Assembly: GCA_941918925.1 (NCBI GenBank)
Contig: OW799233.1
Span: 172,030,235-172,094,234 of the forward strand
Direction of reading: 5' to 3'
Source of the DNA: Phyto melanocephala
Lineage: Eukaryota > Arthropoda > Insecta > Diptera > Rhinophoridae
Length of the DNA: 64,000 bases
Positions 1 to 11,145 of the stretch are shown here, one piece after another. The position numbers and the translations under genes are program-made. The notes under the pieces are model-generated. The model searched no databases and was not told the origin of the DNA. It worked only from the letters and a program-made list of their open reading frames with translations. Each line of letters opens with the position of its first letter. Positions within the stretch are counted from its first letter, which is position 1.

Positions 1-412
1 AACATAAAGTTAAAAAAACCTTAAAGAAAAAATTTTTATGCAAAAGAAATGTCACAATAAAAACATATGTATGCTTTCGAGTTGTAGCCACCTTTGTCAT
101 TTCCCGGGATCCCGAAAAATAATCGCGGGAAAAGGGGAAGATTAAATAACTCAAAGGGAGGGAAACTACCGGGAAACTCCCTACCTCAAACACTGTATTC
201 ATTTCATTAAATCACAATAAATTCAACTTTATACTGTGTTGCTATTCACCATACACCAATGTAAATGAAAGGTTAAAAACACCATCTTACATGTACAGTG
301 AATGCATATGGTGTAGTGTACATATTCTTTGCTGTTTTAATGTACTCATTCACTTCACACAACGTGTGACTGAAAGCAGAAAACAATGAATAGCTCAAGT
401 ATATATAATTAA
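1..412. other. AT-rich non-coding stretch with one GC-rich palindromic patch
   Basis: No gene is visible. Around 104-178 the base composition changes sharply: a block containing the palindrome CGGGATCCCG is followed by further CGGGAAA and GGGAGGG runs. Fly genomes often carry degenerate satellites of this style, but I cannot assign it to a family. Confidence 0.5.
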
Positions 413-1223
413 CTAGCTAATACCCGGTGTGCTTCGCCACCCCCATCGTAATGAAATAAAAATTTTATAGTTCAAAAATATATTTATTTTGCAAGTGCCA
501 CGCCTACTATTACTAAATCAACCATTTCTTATTCAAATAATCATATAGACGTCAAAGTGTCTTTGCAAAATTTGGGTACTCTAACTATTATCGCTTCCCA
601 GATATACGAATTTTTGTATTTAATTCATATGACCGGTGCCACGCCCACTATTACTAAAGCATCCATTTCTTATCAAAATAGTCATATAGATGTCAAAGCT
701 TCTCGTGCAAAATTTGGGTACTCTAACTGTTATCGCTTCCCGAATATAGGAATTTTAGTATTCAATTGCTATGAGAGCTGCCACGCCCAATATTTCTAAT
801 GTACCCATTTTTTCCAGAAATGTTTATTTGGGTGTCAAAGTTGTTGCTGTTGCAAAATTTTAGTACTCTAATCGATATCGTTTTCCAAATATACGAAATT
901 TAGTATTTAATTCATGTGGCCACGCCTACTATTGAAAGTCCGCCCATTTTTTACCCAAATGTTCGTGTGGATGTCAAAGTTTACCGTACTTAATTGGGGA
1001 CTCTAGCTGCATTAACTTTCGTAATATATAATATTTTATACTTACTCTTTAATACGGCGTGGCACCCCGCCCACTTACAATTTTAAAGCAAAGTATAGCC
1101 TATAGTTCCTTCCAGATATACAGGAAGATTCTGTTAACATTTCAAGGAAATCTGTCCAGCCGTTTAACCGTCTATAAAGCATAAACAAACATACAAACAC
1201 ACATTGATTTTTATATATATAGA
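413..1223 (-). mobile_element. Non-autonomous Helitron, family A, copy 1
   Basis: Read on the minus strand, the element begins TCTATATATATAAAAATC, inserted directly after a host A, and ends in TTAGCTAG followed by a host T. This is the Helitron signature: 5' TC, 3' CTRR, insertion between A and T, no target-site duplication. A short GC-rich hairpin (GGTGGC-GAA-GC..CACC) lies about 12 bases before the terminal CTAG. The interior consists of degenerate direct repeats of about 100-140 bp, each with a GGGCGTGGC-type box and a CTTTGACATC segment. No replication-initiator or helicase gene is present, so it must move in trans. It is a sister of the copy at 28256-29210 in the opposite orientation. 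Confidence 0.8.
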
Positions 1224-1918
1224 TTTAACACAAGAATATGTAAATTATTGCGACATTCTATATTTTTTTTATATAAATTTTTCTTTAAAAATATTAATTG
1301 TTTTTAAGTAATATTATCATAAAGCTCTTAAATGGTTCCTTTGAAGAAATTTCTATAGAATGCTTTCCTCAATTCCCAAACATCTTCTTTACTTTGTTTC
1401 TAAAGCTGATTAAATACCTGTTTTGATACCCAGCAAACAAATATTCCAGAATTGTAATCGGGAAGAGAATAAAGTGTTTTGTAAGAAGGGTATATTCTTA
1501 TACTTATGTACATAAGTATAAGTATGTAAATATGTAATGTTAACACATTTAATGTTATACGCCTTTTAGCTCTATTCTATTTTAATGACATTTCTAATTT
1601 TTAATTATTATATAGTTAGCTGTATTCTACAAGTCAAGTCTTTTCATTTAATACTTACATTGATGGAGTTGAGAAAAAAAATATTCGCCATTTTGCAGGA
1701 CAAGCGCTTTCTTCTGCTGCCCACATTGATCCTCTCAGTTGCCTAGACGGTGAAAAAATTGATCCTTGTTTTTAAATTTTAGGAAAAACTTCTTAGAATT
1801 TGTATTTTTGTGTTCATATCTCGGTTAGTTTCAGATCGATTTGAAAGATTATCTCAGCAAAAATTTCCGAGACTACGGATAATTTTTTGGTTTATTTAAC
1901 GTGGCTAAAAATTAATTA
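1224..1918. other. AT-rich spacer, nothing recognised
   Basis: I see no open frame of interest, no RNA gene and no recognisable transposon here. A CCCAGCAAA motif at about 1430 resembles one end of the element at 31726 but has no convincing partner nearby. Confidence 0.4.
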
Positions 1919-2637
1919 CACAGAAAGAAAACTTATGTTCTAAATCCAAGAGTTTAATTCTTAATATAAGCCGAAACCGTGCTTAAAAATTCAAGTACGA
2001 TTTATTTCTGGTATTCTAAAAACAATTACAAAACGGGATTGTTTTACAAAATCAGTACAAGACTATTAAAATAAGAATAAACTTCTTAAATAAAGTCTTA
2101 TTTCTCTCAAATTAAAAACAAACTTATATATTTGTAGACATTTGCTGAGATAAAAAAAATTCCAAGTACGTTTTTGTAATTCTCATTTTGTTTATTATAC
2201 TTAAGATATAACAGAGCTGTAGCAATTTCCAAGTTAATTTATCTTTCATGATTTGTCCGTTAGTTTACTTTTTTAGTTTTAATGAAACGTAAAGCTAAGA
2301 AAATTTCAAAAGGTAAGTACTTAGTGATGATACTGCACTATACAACGACGAATTTTGAAACAAGCACACCTGTTGATTAATTCAATCTTATTTATACTTG
2401 AATAAATCTTTTTTTAAGCTTACGTCAAGTACAGTTGCGGGCTTAAATCATGCTAGTGATTCTTAAAATCAAACTTTTTTCGGTTACACTATTCCTAAAA
2501 TTAAGAAATAAGCACTTGACACATTCATTCTTAAATCAAGAATTTTGTACTTGGTTTAAGAAATTCCTTACTTATCGTACTTCTGACATTGCTACGGATT
2601 GATTTAAGTACGGGTTACTTGATTTGTTATATGAGTG
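1919..2637. mobile_element. TA-flanked inverted-repeat element (AAGTACG family), copy 1
   Basis: The element starts CACAGAAAGAAAA and ends ..ATGAGTG, each end bordered by a TA dinucleotide, consistent with a TA target duplication. Both halves are filled with alternating AAGTACG and CTTGATTT/TTAAATCAAG words in opposite orientation, so the whole can fold on itself. No transposase is encoded. The same ends and words occur at 8370-9313. TA duplication suggests mobilisation by a Tc1/mariner-type transposase, but that is inference. Confidence 0.65.
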
Positions 2638-2965
2638 TAGGAGCTTTAGAAACTGGATATATTTAAAAAATAATAATAAATATTTAAAAAAATATTTTTT
2701 GCCTATATCTTTGCCACTTAGTGACAGATTTTTAAATAAATTTTTACGATTAACCCTTTAGGCATAAAATATAGTAAGCAAAGATGTCTATAACTGAAAA
2801 ATTGTTTTTGGGAGAAAACGGAGGCAGTTGTGTTTATTTGCTCATATATAAGAAGGTTGCGGCGATTGTATTGCAATTCAATAACGATACAGACTGGTGT
2901 CTGCTGCATTTAAGGTTTTCTTAAAGTTTATTTTAGCCAACAAAAAGTAAGTTTTTATAAATATA
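2638..2965. other. Short AT-rich spacer
   Basis: No gene or repeat recognised between the inverted-repeat element and the Helitron end. Confidence 0.4.
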
Positions 2966-3990
2966 CTAGCTGACCCGGTCCTAAGCAAACATTAATGTTG
3001 TATTACCACACGATTTAAATTGAACTTTTAACGAAATTTACGGCCTTCAAAAAAATATCCATGGAATACCTATCATAAAGTTTTTTTACAGAATAACTTA
3101 CACATGGTGTAGGTATGGGTTCAATCTAAAAAGAAACGCATGCATTTAAGGCAAATTGGAAATTATATTTATTAATTACTTCATTTTGAGGCCAGCGAAG
3201 AGAATATGTATTTTGTTTTTTTATTTAATGTAAAAACGTAAAATTGTTTGGCGTGCCAACTCGGGAGCAATCCGCATAGAACTGGTCGTGTGAAACACAT
3301 GCATTTTTCCAAAATTAAGCCAGCAATTGTCAATGATTTGCTTTGTGCTTTGTTGATGGTAATAGCAAAGGCAAGACACAAAGTGAATTGGAGCCTTGAA
3401 TTGGAATCGTTGAAAATCATCGGAATTCGTGGAATAAGTACGTCTTCGCCTTTAATCTGCCACCGATGATTCTTGACTCGATTAAATTTGGTGAACAGTT
3501 TTTGATGGTCAATCTGGTTCCGTTGCATAATTTTGGTGCGTTTAAGTTGCGAATAAGAATTACCGGTGATCCAACCTTTAATGTTAGGACATGCGGTGGC
3601 ATTCCGGGTGGTTCCGATAAATTCAAAAATTCACTGGGATAATTGACGGCTTGTGCTTCATCATTTTCCGGGCAGTTTAAATTGAATTTGCTCATTGAGC
3701 TGTAAATATTTTTTTGGAAATAAAGCGAAAACTCGGTTTCGAAACAACAACATTTCGAAAGTTTTAAAATTTTTATATTGGATCAATATTAACACAGGTT
3801 TTTTGTAAATACCTTTGGAACTACATAACCAATTTAAGGGTTTGATATCTCGTTTTGAAAAACATGACAACGGCTTTGAAAAAAAAAGAAGAAAAACCAA
3901 ACAAAATAAGTATATGTATATGTCATTAGTGGTGCAATATGAAAATTGGATTTTGCCCTTGTCTTGCCGTTTGGAGTCCATACGTTACAT
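2966..3990 (-). mobile_element. 5'-truncated autonomous Helitron, 3' portion
   Basis: Read on the minus strand this segment ends ACCGGGTCAGCTAG followed by T, the same terminal form as the two family-A Helitrons, so the 3' terminus is at 2966. Unlike those it carries protein-coding sequence: the C-terminal part of a Pif1-type helicase lies upstream (3181 to about 3760). The 5' end is lost; recognisable similarity fades near 3800-3990. This is the only trace in the window of the machinery that could have moved the non-autonomous Helitrons. Confidence 0.7.
3181..3760 (-). pseudogene. Helitron Rep/Helicase, C-terminal Pif1-like helicase remnant
   Basis: The protein of autonomous Helitrons joins a HUH replication initiator to a Pif1-family DNA helicase. 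Here only the helicase end survives. In the upstream frame (3695 down to 3417) I read PPHVLTLKVGSPVILIRNL followed by LCNGTRL, the block near the end of Pif1-like Helitron helicases. In a second, overlapping frame (3528 down to 3181) it continues with VLIPRIPMIF and LAFAITINKAQSKSL, the last matching helicase motif VI, where G-Q is normally found instead of K-A-Q-S. Still further upstream, QLNEQIQFKLPG resembles the block before it. The protein is split by at least one frameshift near 3470 and lacks Walker A/B and the HUH domain, so it is dead. Confidence 0.75.
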
Positions 3991-6126
3991 ATATACATAC
4001 ATCCTGTTATATATATATGTATAAGAAGAATTAAAATCGCTTATTTCATAGCTGCGAAAACTATGGCTTATCAAAAGAAAGTATTTGCTATGCGAAATAT
4101 ATGTCCCCCCCCCCCTGGATTCGTTTGGTAATTTATCACGATGTTTTAGGTTTTTCAAATTTAATGTTTAGTTTTTTGCTGGGTATGTAGAAGAAAAGGG
4201 TAAGTTCCATATAAAAATCCTTTTAATAAATAAAAATCTCAAACTCTATGCTCAACTGGTGCAAATTGAAAATTATTTTTTTTTCCAAAGTAAAACTTCT
4301 ATCATTTTTCGTGTCAGTTCCTTCGTAGTCTTCCGTTATTCCTTTTTATGTTTTTGGACAAATTCTTTTCTTTGATATAAAATTTATCTTTTGTCACAAA
4401 TATATACAAGCAAGCAGCCAATCAAGTTTCTAAGTAGTCATTTAAGCTGATATTTTCTTTAAAAAATTGTACGTCTTATTAGACAAATAATCATAATCCA
4501 CTTATAGTTACAAAAAATGCAATCGCTTGTACAGACATACCTCCTTCGACACATGCACATTTAAAACACACAACAGTAAATTTCTCAAGTACTTTAAAGA
4601 GGCATTTATCAGTGTAAGTATTTAACTTAATTCGTGCGCTCCCTTTCATCACATTCTACAACAATGGGAAGACTAAAGATTTTATGTACATATTTGTTTC
4701 TTTTCTTCTTTTTTTGGCACACAAAAACATAATTGTTAAAATACTTTTGGTTTCTGTAGCTGCCGATTCATATTGTCTACAGTAATGGAGTTTAATACTT
4801 TTCCGCTTCCGCTGCAAGTCTAGCAGTGTATGTCTGTGAATGTTGGTTGGCTGATGCAGAGATTGCTCAAAGTAATAAAAATTTTAATGTCATAAAATTT
4901 TGTTTTTATTTTTGATCATTGTTCTTTTCTTGTTTGCTCCTCTGTCTGTGCTATTAACTGCTAAGGCAATTCAAGTGTGTATTCAAAGGAAATTGTTATT
5001 ATATTTTTGTTTGGAATTTAATACCTACGAATTACTTTTATGTTACTGTGACGTTTAATTACAAATGAAGAGTGTGCTTTTTGTAGAGTTTTGTAATAGG
5101 ATTTAAGATGCTGCTTTGTTTCCTATTTAATATTTTGAATAACTTTTGGTATAAAAAGGAACACTTTAAATCCCGTTAAATATTATGTATTTTTAATTAA
5201 CACAAAATACAACTAACCAATTTATTTTTACTTTTTATTATTTTTAATAATAAGAAAAGTTTACAAATATAGAGTAGTTTGGCAAAGTTTTAAATGACCT
5301 CATTTTTGCTTTTTAATTTTAAAAATTTACATAAACATATGTATGTATGTATATCCTTGTGTTATTATGCATATGTCGAACAATGTGATGAGAATTTTTA
5401 ATAATACAAGTGAGTAGAACTAATGTTTCAGCTGCATTATACTCAATCTTGCCATCAGCAATATAGAAAACTATTTAGGTTTAACTTCTCCATAAAAGTA
5501 TTTAAGTACGTACAAATAGAAAATATTGTTTACAAAATGCCATGTATAAGTAAAGACTGTATCGAGTTATTTAAAAAAACAAATAAAATGACTACATATT
5601 CATTTCTCTATTCATGTTACTGCTTCACTTGAAAACGGCTGCAGCGATTTGGTTGCCTTCTTTTTTTATTCGATTCAAAATTTTCAGGAGATGGCTTCTA
5701 CAGTTGCTGGTAATACTCGGAAAATTTAAGTCTATATTATATTTCATACTATTCACTTACAATTTTTTGAGTATTGGCTTAGTTCAAGGAAAACGAAAAA
5801 ATTTAATTTAATACTGCCTCCTATTCACTTTTCATTTTTTAAGTATCAGAAGCTTTTAGAAGACATTCAAAAAACTAAATTTTTTAAACACAATGCCTCT
5901 ATTTCTCTCTCTTTTGTCATTTCCAGGATTTTTTATTTCCGAAACAAGCTTTTGTGTAAACAAATAATTAAGCTACATGCATAGCCTTTTCACATTATCA
6001 TATGACCAGACATAGCAAAATCAACCTAAAAACCTAGTGATTTGGGAGTTTTTTTTATATTAAGGAATGGATCATTTACCCCTAACCTGACAATTATAAA
6101 TATATTAAACTCTTTGTGAGTTATAA
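3991..6126. other. AT-rich non-coding stretch
   Basis: No exon or transposon is recognised. It includes an 11-base C run at 4105-4115, unusual in such AT-rich surroundings, and a short TATG microsatellite near 5338-5352. The open frames here are short and of biased composition. Confidence 0.4.
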
Positions 6127-6620
6127 TAAAGGGTCCGTCATCTAAAGTTTTTTTCAACTAGTGCTTATTTTATAATTGGTAACACTTAGCTCATGTCTGA
6201 TTTGACAGATAATAAGTTTTATCCTTTCGCTTAACGAATGTGTATACGCTTGAACAACGCTGGGAAATATTGCGACATTACTTTGGCCGATTTTGCCAAA
6301 CAAAATCATCATTTCAGATGAAGCTCATTTTGATCTTGGCGGGTATGTAAACAAGCAATATTGTCGAATTTGGAGCACAGGAAACCCTCACGCATACATT
6401 GAAAAGCCGATACACCCAAAACGAGTCACTGTTTGGTGCTGATTTTGGTCCAGAGGCATAATTGGGCAAGTTTTCTTCGCAAATGAGCAAGGAGTGGACG
6501 TAGTCAATGGCGATCATTATCGGGTCATATTGAACAAATTTTTTTTTAACAAAAATTTAAGAGGAGGATATTGGCAACATTTGGTTTTGACAGGACGGCG
6601 CTACGTGCCACACAGCCGAA
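6127..6620 (+). pseudogene. DUF4817-type mariner-like transposase relic, copy A
   Basis: A terminal sequence AAAGGGTCCGTCATCTAA follows TA at 6127-6128 and recurs, inverted, at the ends of the relics near 26580 and 62463. Downstream the + strand reads SDEAHFDLGGYVNKQ, the region with the first catalytic Asp of the DDE/D domain, then NPHAYIEKPIHPKRVTVWC and an in-frame TGA where W-C-G is normal, then GDHYRVILNKF. The second Asp block (WFQQDGATCH) is recognisable only as a frame-shifted trace near 6580-6610. Everything upstream of the catalytic core is missing between the terminus and 6290. It is a broken, internally deleted copy. Confidence 0.75.
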
Positions 6621-8064
6621 TCTACACATTTTTTTTATAACATTTCAAAAAGAAAAAAGGTATTCGGCGAACCCGTTATTATTCTACGTACATATAATTG
6701 CTTTTTGTATTAAATTTTTACTTTTGAATTTTGCTGAAAGTATATTTGATATTATATAAATAAAACTGGGTACAGTCTTTAATGCTAAAGTTAGGGTAAC
6801 TGCAACGATAAAAGCAATAAACTAAAAAAGGATGTTGCTAAAATTTTCCAAAAATTATTACAGTGTGTACAGGTTTTTTTTCTTTCTCAAAATGAAGGTT
6901 GCCCAAAATAAAAAAAGCTAATTTTTTCACAGTCATGAAATATAGTGGTGCTTTCTTCTATTCGACATAATATACAAAATTTAATTTTTTTTGTTGGAAA
7001 TGTCATCAGTGAAAGTAAGCTAACATGACCGACATAAATTACCCAGTCAAACAAGGATAGATTGAAAAAAGCTTAATTAAGAAATTTTTGCAGGTTTGTT
7101 AACCACATAAATATCAATTAAATAATGCTCGTTATTAATTGACTTAACGGAGAACGATATGCTTGATTTTACTAACATTATCTTAAAATAGTCTATGAAG
7201 CTCAATAATGATTCTAATGGATATTAATTTTTTAAAATGTGAAGTTGGCTGACACCTGTATAAATATCTGTAGCACTATAATTGTTATACGCAAAGAAAA
7301 CAATATCGGTTGTGAGTACCGCAATTACTGCTAATCGCGTAGTTTAGTTGTGATAGTAGAATTGTACGGTTACATCTACAGAATTTCGTTTCGGAATATA
7401 AAGAAGTAGTCAGCATTAGTAAAAGTTCGATTGCAGGAACTGTACCATTCAATTAGAAATTAATGTGATTTTCTGTTTTCTGTGTGTGAGTTGTAAATGA
7501 AGTTTACTGTTTCGGGCTCAAAATCGATACGATCAGAACAAAGAACATGGTCCCTCATTTGATGTCAGTTTTGAAGACTGTAATCTCTATTTGGTTTCAC
7601 CTTATTACGAGTTACTTTTAATAGTATTTTACTAATTAGAAACAAAAATGGTAAGAATGGGAGAAGGTAGCGTAATACCCTCTTACGTATTAATAACTGG
7701 TTTATAATAAATATTTCCATCCAATGAACACAATCAAAAACTTTGTAGTTTGGGTTTTGTTAGTTTAAAATAATAATCGTCTTTTTTTTTTTTGTTGAAA
7801 CATAACTTGTGCTTCTGAATATTCGCCTTAAATCAAATAATAGTTATTAAGCAAGCTTAAAGAGAATTTAAATTATCAGTTTTCTTACTTACGTGCATTA
7901 ATAAACTATAAATTGAAAAGTAAATGAATGTCGCACGGAGCATATTAGATATCAATGGCTACGGGTAGAAAGGCTCTAACTCAAATTTTTTTAACCTTAC
8001 AAAAAAAAAAGACAAAAACGTTATAGAAACGGTTTAATCTTTATGTTACTTTTTTAATAGAATT
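6621..8064. other. AT-rich non-coding stretch
   Basis: No gene or identifiable element is visible. Long A and T runs occur, for example near 7780-7795. Confidence 0.35.
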
Positions 8065-8215
8065 TTTTGCAAAACTCTTACTTTTGATACTATTGCATTA
8101 ATTTTTTGTATCGAGATGTATTTGTATGAAATGTATTGGAATGACATTAAAATGCAATTTCATGAAAATTCGAATTAGGCGCTTTCTACTTGTGCCCATC
8201 GATATGTACTTTAGC
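8065..8215. repeat. Interspersed repeat shared with 38375-38540
   Basis: The block containing AAAACTCT..TTTGATAC..TTGCATTAA, GAATTTCATGAAAATT-type words and CCATCGATATG matches 38375-38540 in the same order and orientation, with scattered differences. A shorter piece recurs near 63440-63500. The class is unknown. The 38-kb copy lies next to a mariner-type relic, so this may be a terminal region of that element. Confidence 0.55.
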
Positions 8216-8369
8216 TTTATAACCATATATACATAGTTAATTGAAATATAGAAAATGAAGAATAATGTTGCTAAAACCATGTGCTCTTTTATCCACATGA
8301 TGTTTTCTTGGTCACTTTTTTCAAACATTATGTCGTTAGTGGAAATCAACATATTTATGCAGTATAGTA

Positions 8370-9313
8370 CACAGAAAGAAAAATGCCGTACTAAATTTAA
8401 GAATAAAATTCTTGAATTTAGCCGAAATCGTACTTGAAAATTTAAGTACGTTTCGTACTTGGGTTTACTTAAAACAAGCCCAAGCGGGATTCTTTTGATA
8501 AACCAAGCGCAGAAATTCTTAAATTAAGTTTTACTTCACTTGAAACAAATTTTATTTCTCTTAAGCTTAGGGAAAAAAACCTGTTTTTATTACTAAAAAT
8601 AAAAACGTTTAGATTAAATTTCATTCCTCTCAGTAATAAAAAAAATTTAAGTTGTTCTCACCTTTAACAAGGTGATTGCATTTTCGAGTACAAGTACATT
8701 GTGTTATGATCATGTATTGTCAAACTTCATGTATAAAAAATAATTCGCGGTTATACTTAACTTCAACTTATAAAACATACAAAAATTCTCTCCCTCATAC
8801 TGCCACCTTGTTATATTGAACTTGATCATGTAGATTTGCTAGCAAATTTCATCAGTTGAATTTTGTCGTTGTTTAAAGTTGTGTCATAAGTGTTTTGTTC
8901 GGGTGTTCTGTGTTTTATAGTGGAAATGGAAAATATAGAAGAAGGATTGATTTAATCTCCATTTTTCTTAAATGAATCCATTTTTGGATTACACTAAGTA
9001 CGAATTCGGGATTAAATCAAGTTTAAAGTTCTTAGAACAAGAACTTTTGGGGATTGATTCAATCTCCATTTTTCTTAAATCAATCCATTTTTGGATTACA
9101 TCAAGTACGAATTCGGGATTAAATCAAGCCAAGATTTCTTGAAATAAATCTTTTTTGGGCTTAAATGTGACTAAAATCAAGAAATTCGCGCTTGACGAAT
9201 TCGTACTTGAATCAAGCTTTTTGTACTTGGTTTTAGAAAATCCGTACTTACCGTAGTTCTGACACCGCTACGGCTTGATTCAAGTACGGATTACTTGATT
9301 TTTGTTTTCAGTG
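8370..9313. mobile_element. TA-flanked inverted-repeat element (AAGTACG family), copy 2
   Basis: The ends are CACAGAAAGAAAA and TTTTCAGTG, with TA at 8368-8369 and 9314-9315. The interior contains many AAGTACG and TTAAATCAAG words in both orientations, and a locally duplicated segment around 8940-9125 built on CTCCATTTTTCTTAAAT. It is longer than copy 1 at 1919-2637, partly because a smaller element sits inside it at 8667-8811. No coding capacity is visible. Confidence 0.65.
8667..8811. mobile_element. Small MITE (ACAAGGTG ends), nested copy
   Basis: A 145-bp segment with ends ACAAGGTG and CACCTTGT. It shares interior blocks with the copy at 10990-11145, in the same order: a GTCAAACT..CAT block and an AAAAATT.CTCTCC block before the right end. 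It lies within the larger element at 8370-9313, so it is the younger insertion. Confidence 0.6.
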
Positions 9314-9529
9314 TACATACATGCATGCATTTTCAACCTTTGCACGTATGCTTGAGCAAAAGTCAACATAACAACCTTATCTACTGCCTTAACATAAAGA
9401 GTGAGCAAGAAAAATCTTAAAATTGTAATAAATTAAATTAAACGATCAATATAAAAATTCTCAAAAATATGTGAATTTACTTAGTTATTGTTCTCATTAA
9501 ACATTAAAATATTGGCACATTGCTCCGGA

Positions 9530-9775
9530 TTAATAAATTAAACAAACTTTTTCCGGAAATTTTCCCATTACAGATTTTCTAGTTGCTTTCGTTACCTTTT
9601 TGGGACAAGGTGGTTCATTTACGTTTAAATTCGGACATGTTCTGGAATATCTTTCCTGTGTTTTTTAGATATTTTTTTAAAAAAAGCCTTTACACAGGAC
9701 GAAATTCTGGACAATTGGGGAGATTTGATTTTATATTACAAATATGACAATATTGTCTCCTTACCATTCCAAATC
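9530..9775 (-). pseudogene. Tc1-like transposase fragment around the third catalytic acid
   Basis: On the minus strand the words NLPNCPEFRPV are readable and are followed immediately by a stop where the catalytic Glu would be expected. A homologous fragment with NPPNCPEYRPVE is at 62490-62730 on the same strand, and the flanking nucleotides also match. This is the P-N-C-P-E-x-R-P-x-E block of some Tc1-like DDE transposases. Only the C-terminal edge remains. Confidence 0.6.
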
Positions 9776-10989
9776 CTCTTTTTCACAGTAACATAATGTC
9801 AAATTGTGCCAAAAAATGCGAAGCCACTCTACACTGTTTTCAAAAAGGAAACTTCTATTTTTCTAGATACTCCATAATATTCGTATATGTGACCTTCTCC
9901 GAGAAATGGGACCTAGTGTGTAAAAATGAAGTTTTGAGAAAAACGCATTTAAAGTTTCATAACGCACTATCACTGTAAACACACCTTTAGTTGGGAGATG
10001 CGAATTTGTATGGTTAGTTATGATTGGGTGCCGACTTTGGTGATGTCGTGCCTATGTGGTGAAATATTTTTTTCGCTCTTAGTGTGACAATACCTTTGCT
10101 ATTGTTATGATCTGCTCTGTTTGTTATGATCTTGATACTTGATTTTTAAGCCGCAACCAGTGACCGACGCAACAACGTTTTTATGGGGTAAATAAATTTT
10201 TATCAGAAATCTAACTCATTTCATCATTTTCTAGACCCCTTTAGGTACCAGAATCTACTCTTAAGTTCAAACCCGTTTTTCGACACACTAGGTCCCTTTT
10301 CTCGGAGAAAAAGGAAACTACTATCGTTCCTAATGACATAAATAATTGGCTTCCTTTACCACAACTGGAAATAACTTGCCACATCAGAAATTTCTTAGGA
10401 AATTGTATTTGTTTTTTGTTCGTTATTATTCTTGAAAAATAACTTGTCACTCAGTAATTCCAAATTCTTAAGCCGGAAGTTGTAAAAAGTCTGCCCGTAT
10501 ATAAAATTTACCATTTAACAGACAACAGATTATGTTTTTATTAAATTTAACTTCAATTTATTTGCGCGCTCTTTTGCGATTTCGAATTTTTTGAACGTGT
10601 TATACGACTTCAGCTCAGTAATTGCTTGATTTCTGTGTACAAAAAAATTGGTGAATTTAACTTTACGAGCTGTATTTCTGATAGAAGTGTATGGTGCTCT
10701 TCGAAAGAGTTGTGCGAATTCTTTTGCCTTACGTGTATCTGTTAAACCTTTTTTCTTTCTGATCCACGCTTTTTTTTTATCTTCAATTCTTCCTTATAGT
10801 GTTAAGTGGCTTCAGAAACAGCGTGACGATAAATCTACGGATGTTGAGCTATTTTTTTATTATTCGTATTGCTTTTTATTTTAAAAATTTCAATTATTTT
10901 TTTATATACTTTTTTGTCGCTCTCGATTTTAACCAAATCATAGTAATATCTGACATATTTTCCAAAGCTTTTTTCCAGGGTACACTTAT
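9776..10989. other. Non-coding stretch with a 28-bp inverted repeat
   Basis: Apart from the inverted pair listed separately, no gene or known element is recognised here. Confidence 0.35.
9895..10310. repeat. Inverted repeat pair, 28-bp arms
   Basis: The arm at 9895-9922 (core CCGAGAAATGGGACCTAGTG) and the arm at 10283-10310 are reverse complements with about two differences. The intervening 360 bp has no coding signal. It could be the two ends of a small transposon or an inverted duplication. Confidence 0.6.
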
Positions 10990-11145
10990 ACAAGGTGGCA
11001 GTGCCAGCCCAGCTGACTATTTTTTTGTGTTCTGCAGTATGTCAAACTACATACTAAAAAAATGATTTCAACTCCGGAAATTGTCAAACTGCATACATAA
11101 AAAAAGAGTGACAAAAATTACTCTCCTTTACGCTATCACCTTATA
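10990..11145. mobile_element. Small MITE (ACAAGGTG ends), second copy
   Basis: The left end is ACAAGGTGGCAGTG and the right end CGCTATCACCTTAT, an imperfect terminal inverted repeat. The interior aligns with 8667-8811. The left 45 bases (AGCTGACTATTTTTTT block) also recur at about 40599-40640. Confidence 0.6.

Noticed and set aside
1430..4185. CCCAGCAAA at 1430 and TTTGCTGGG at 4178 as possible ends of one 2.75-kb element
   Set aside because: The match is limited to nine bases and the interval contains unrelated complete elements; coincidence is more likely.
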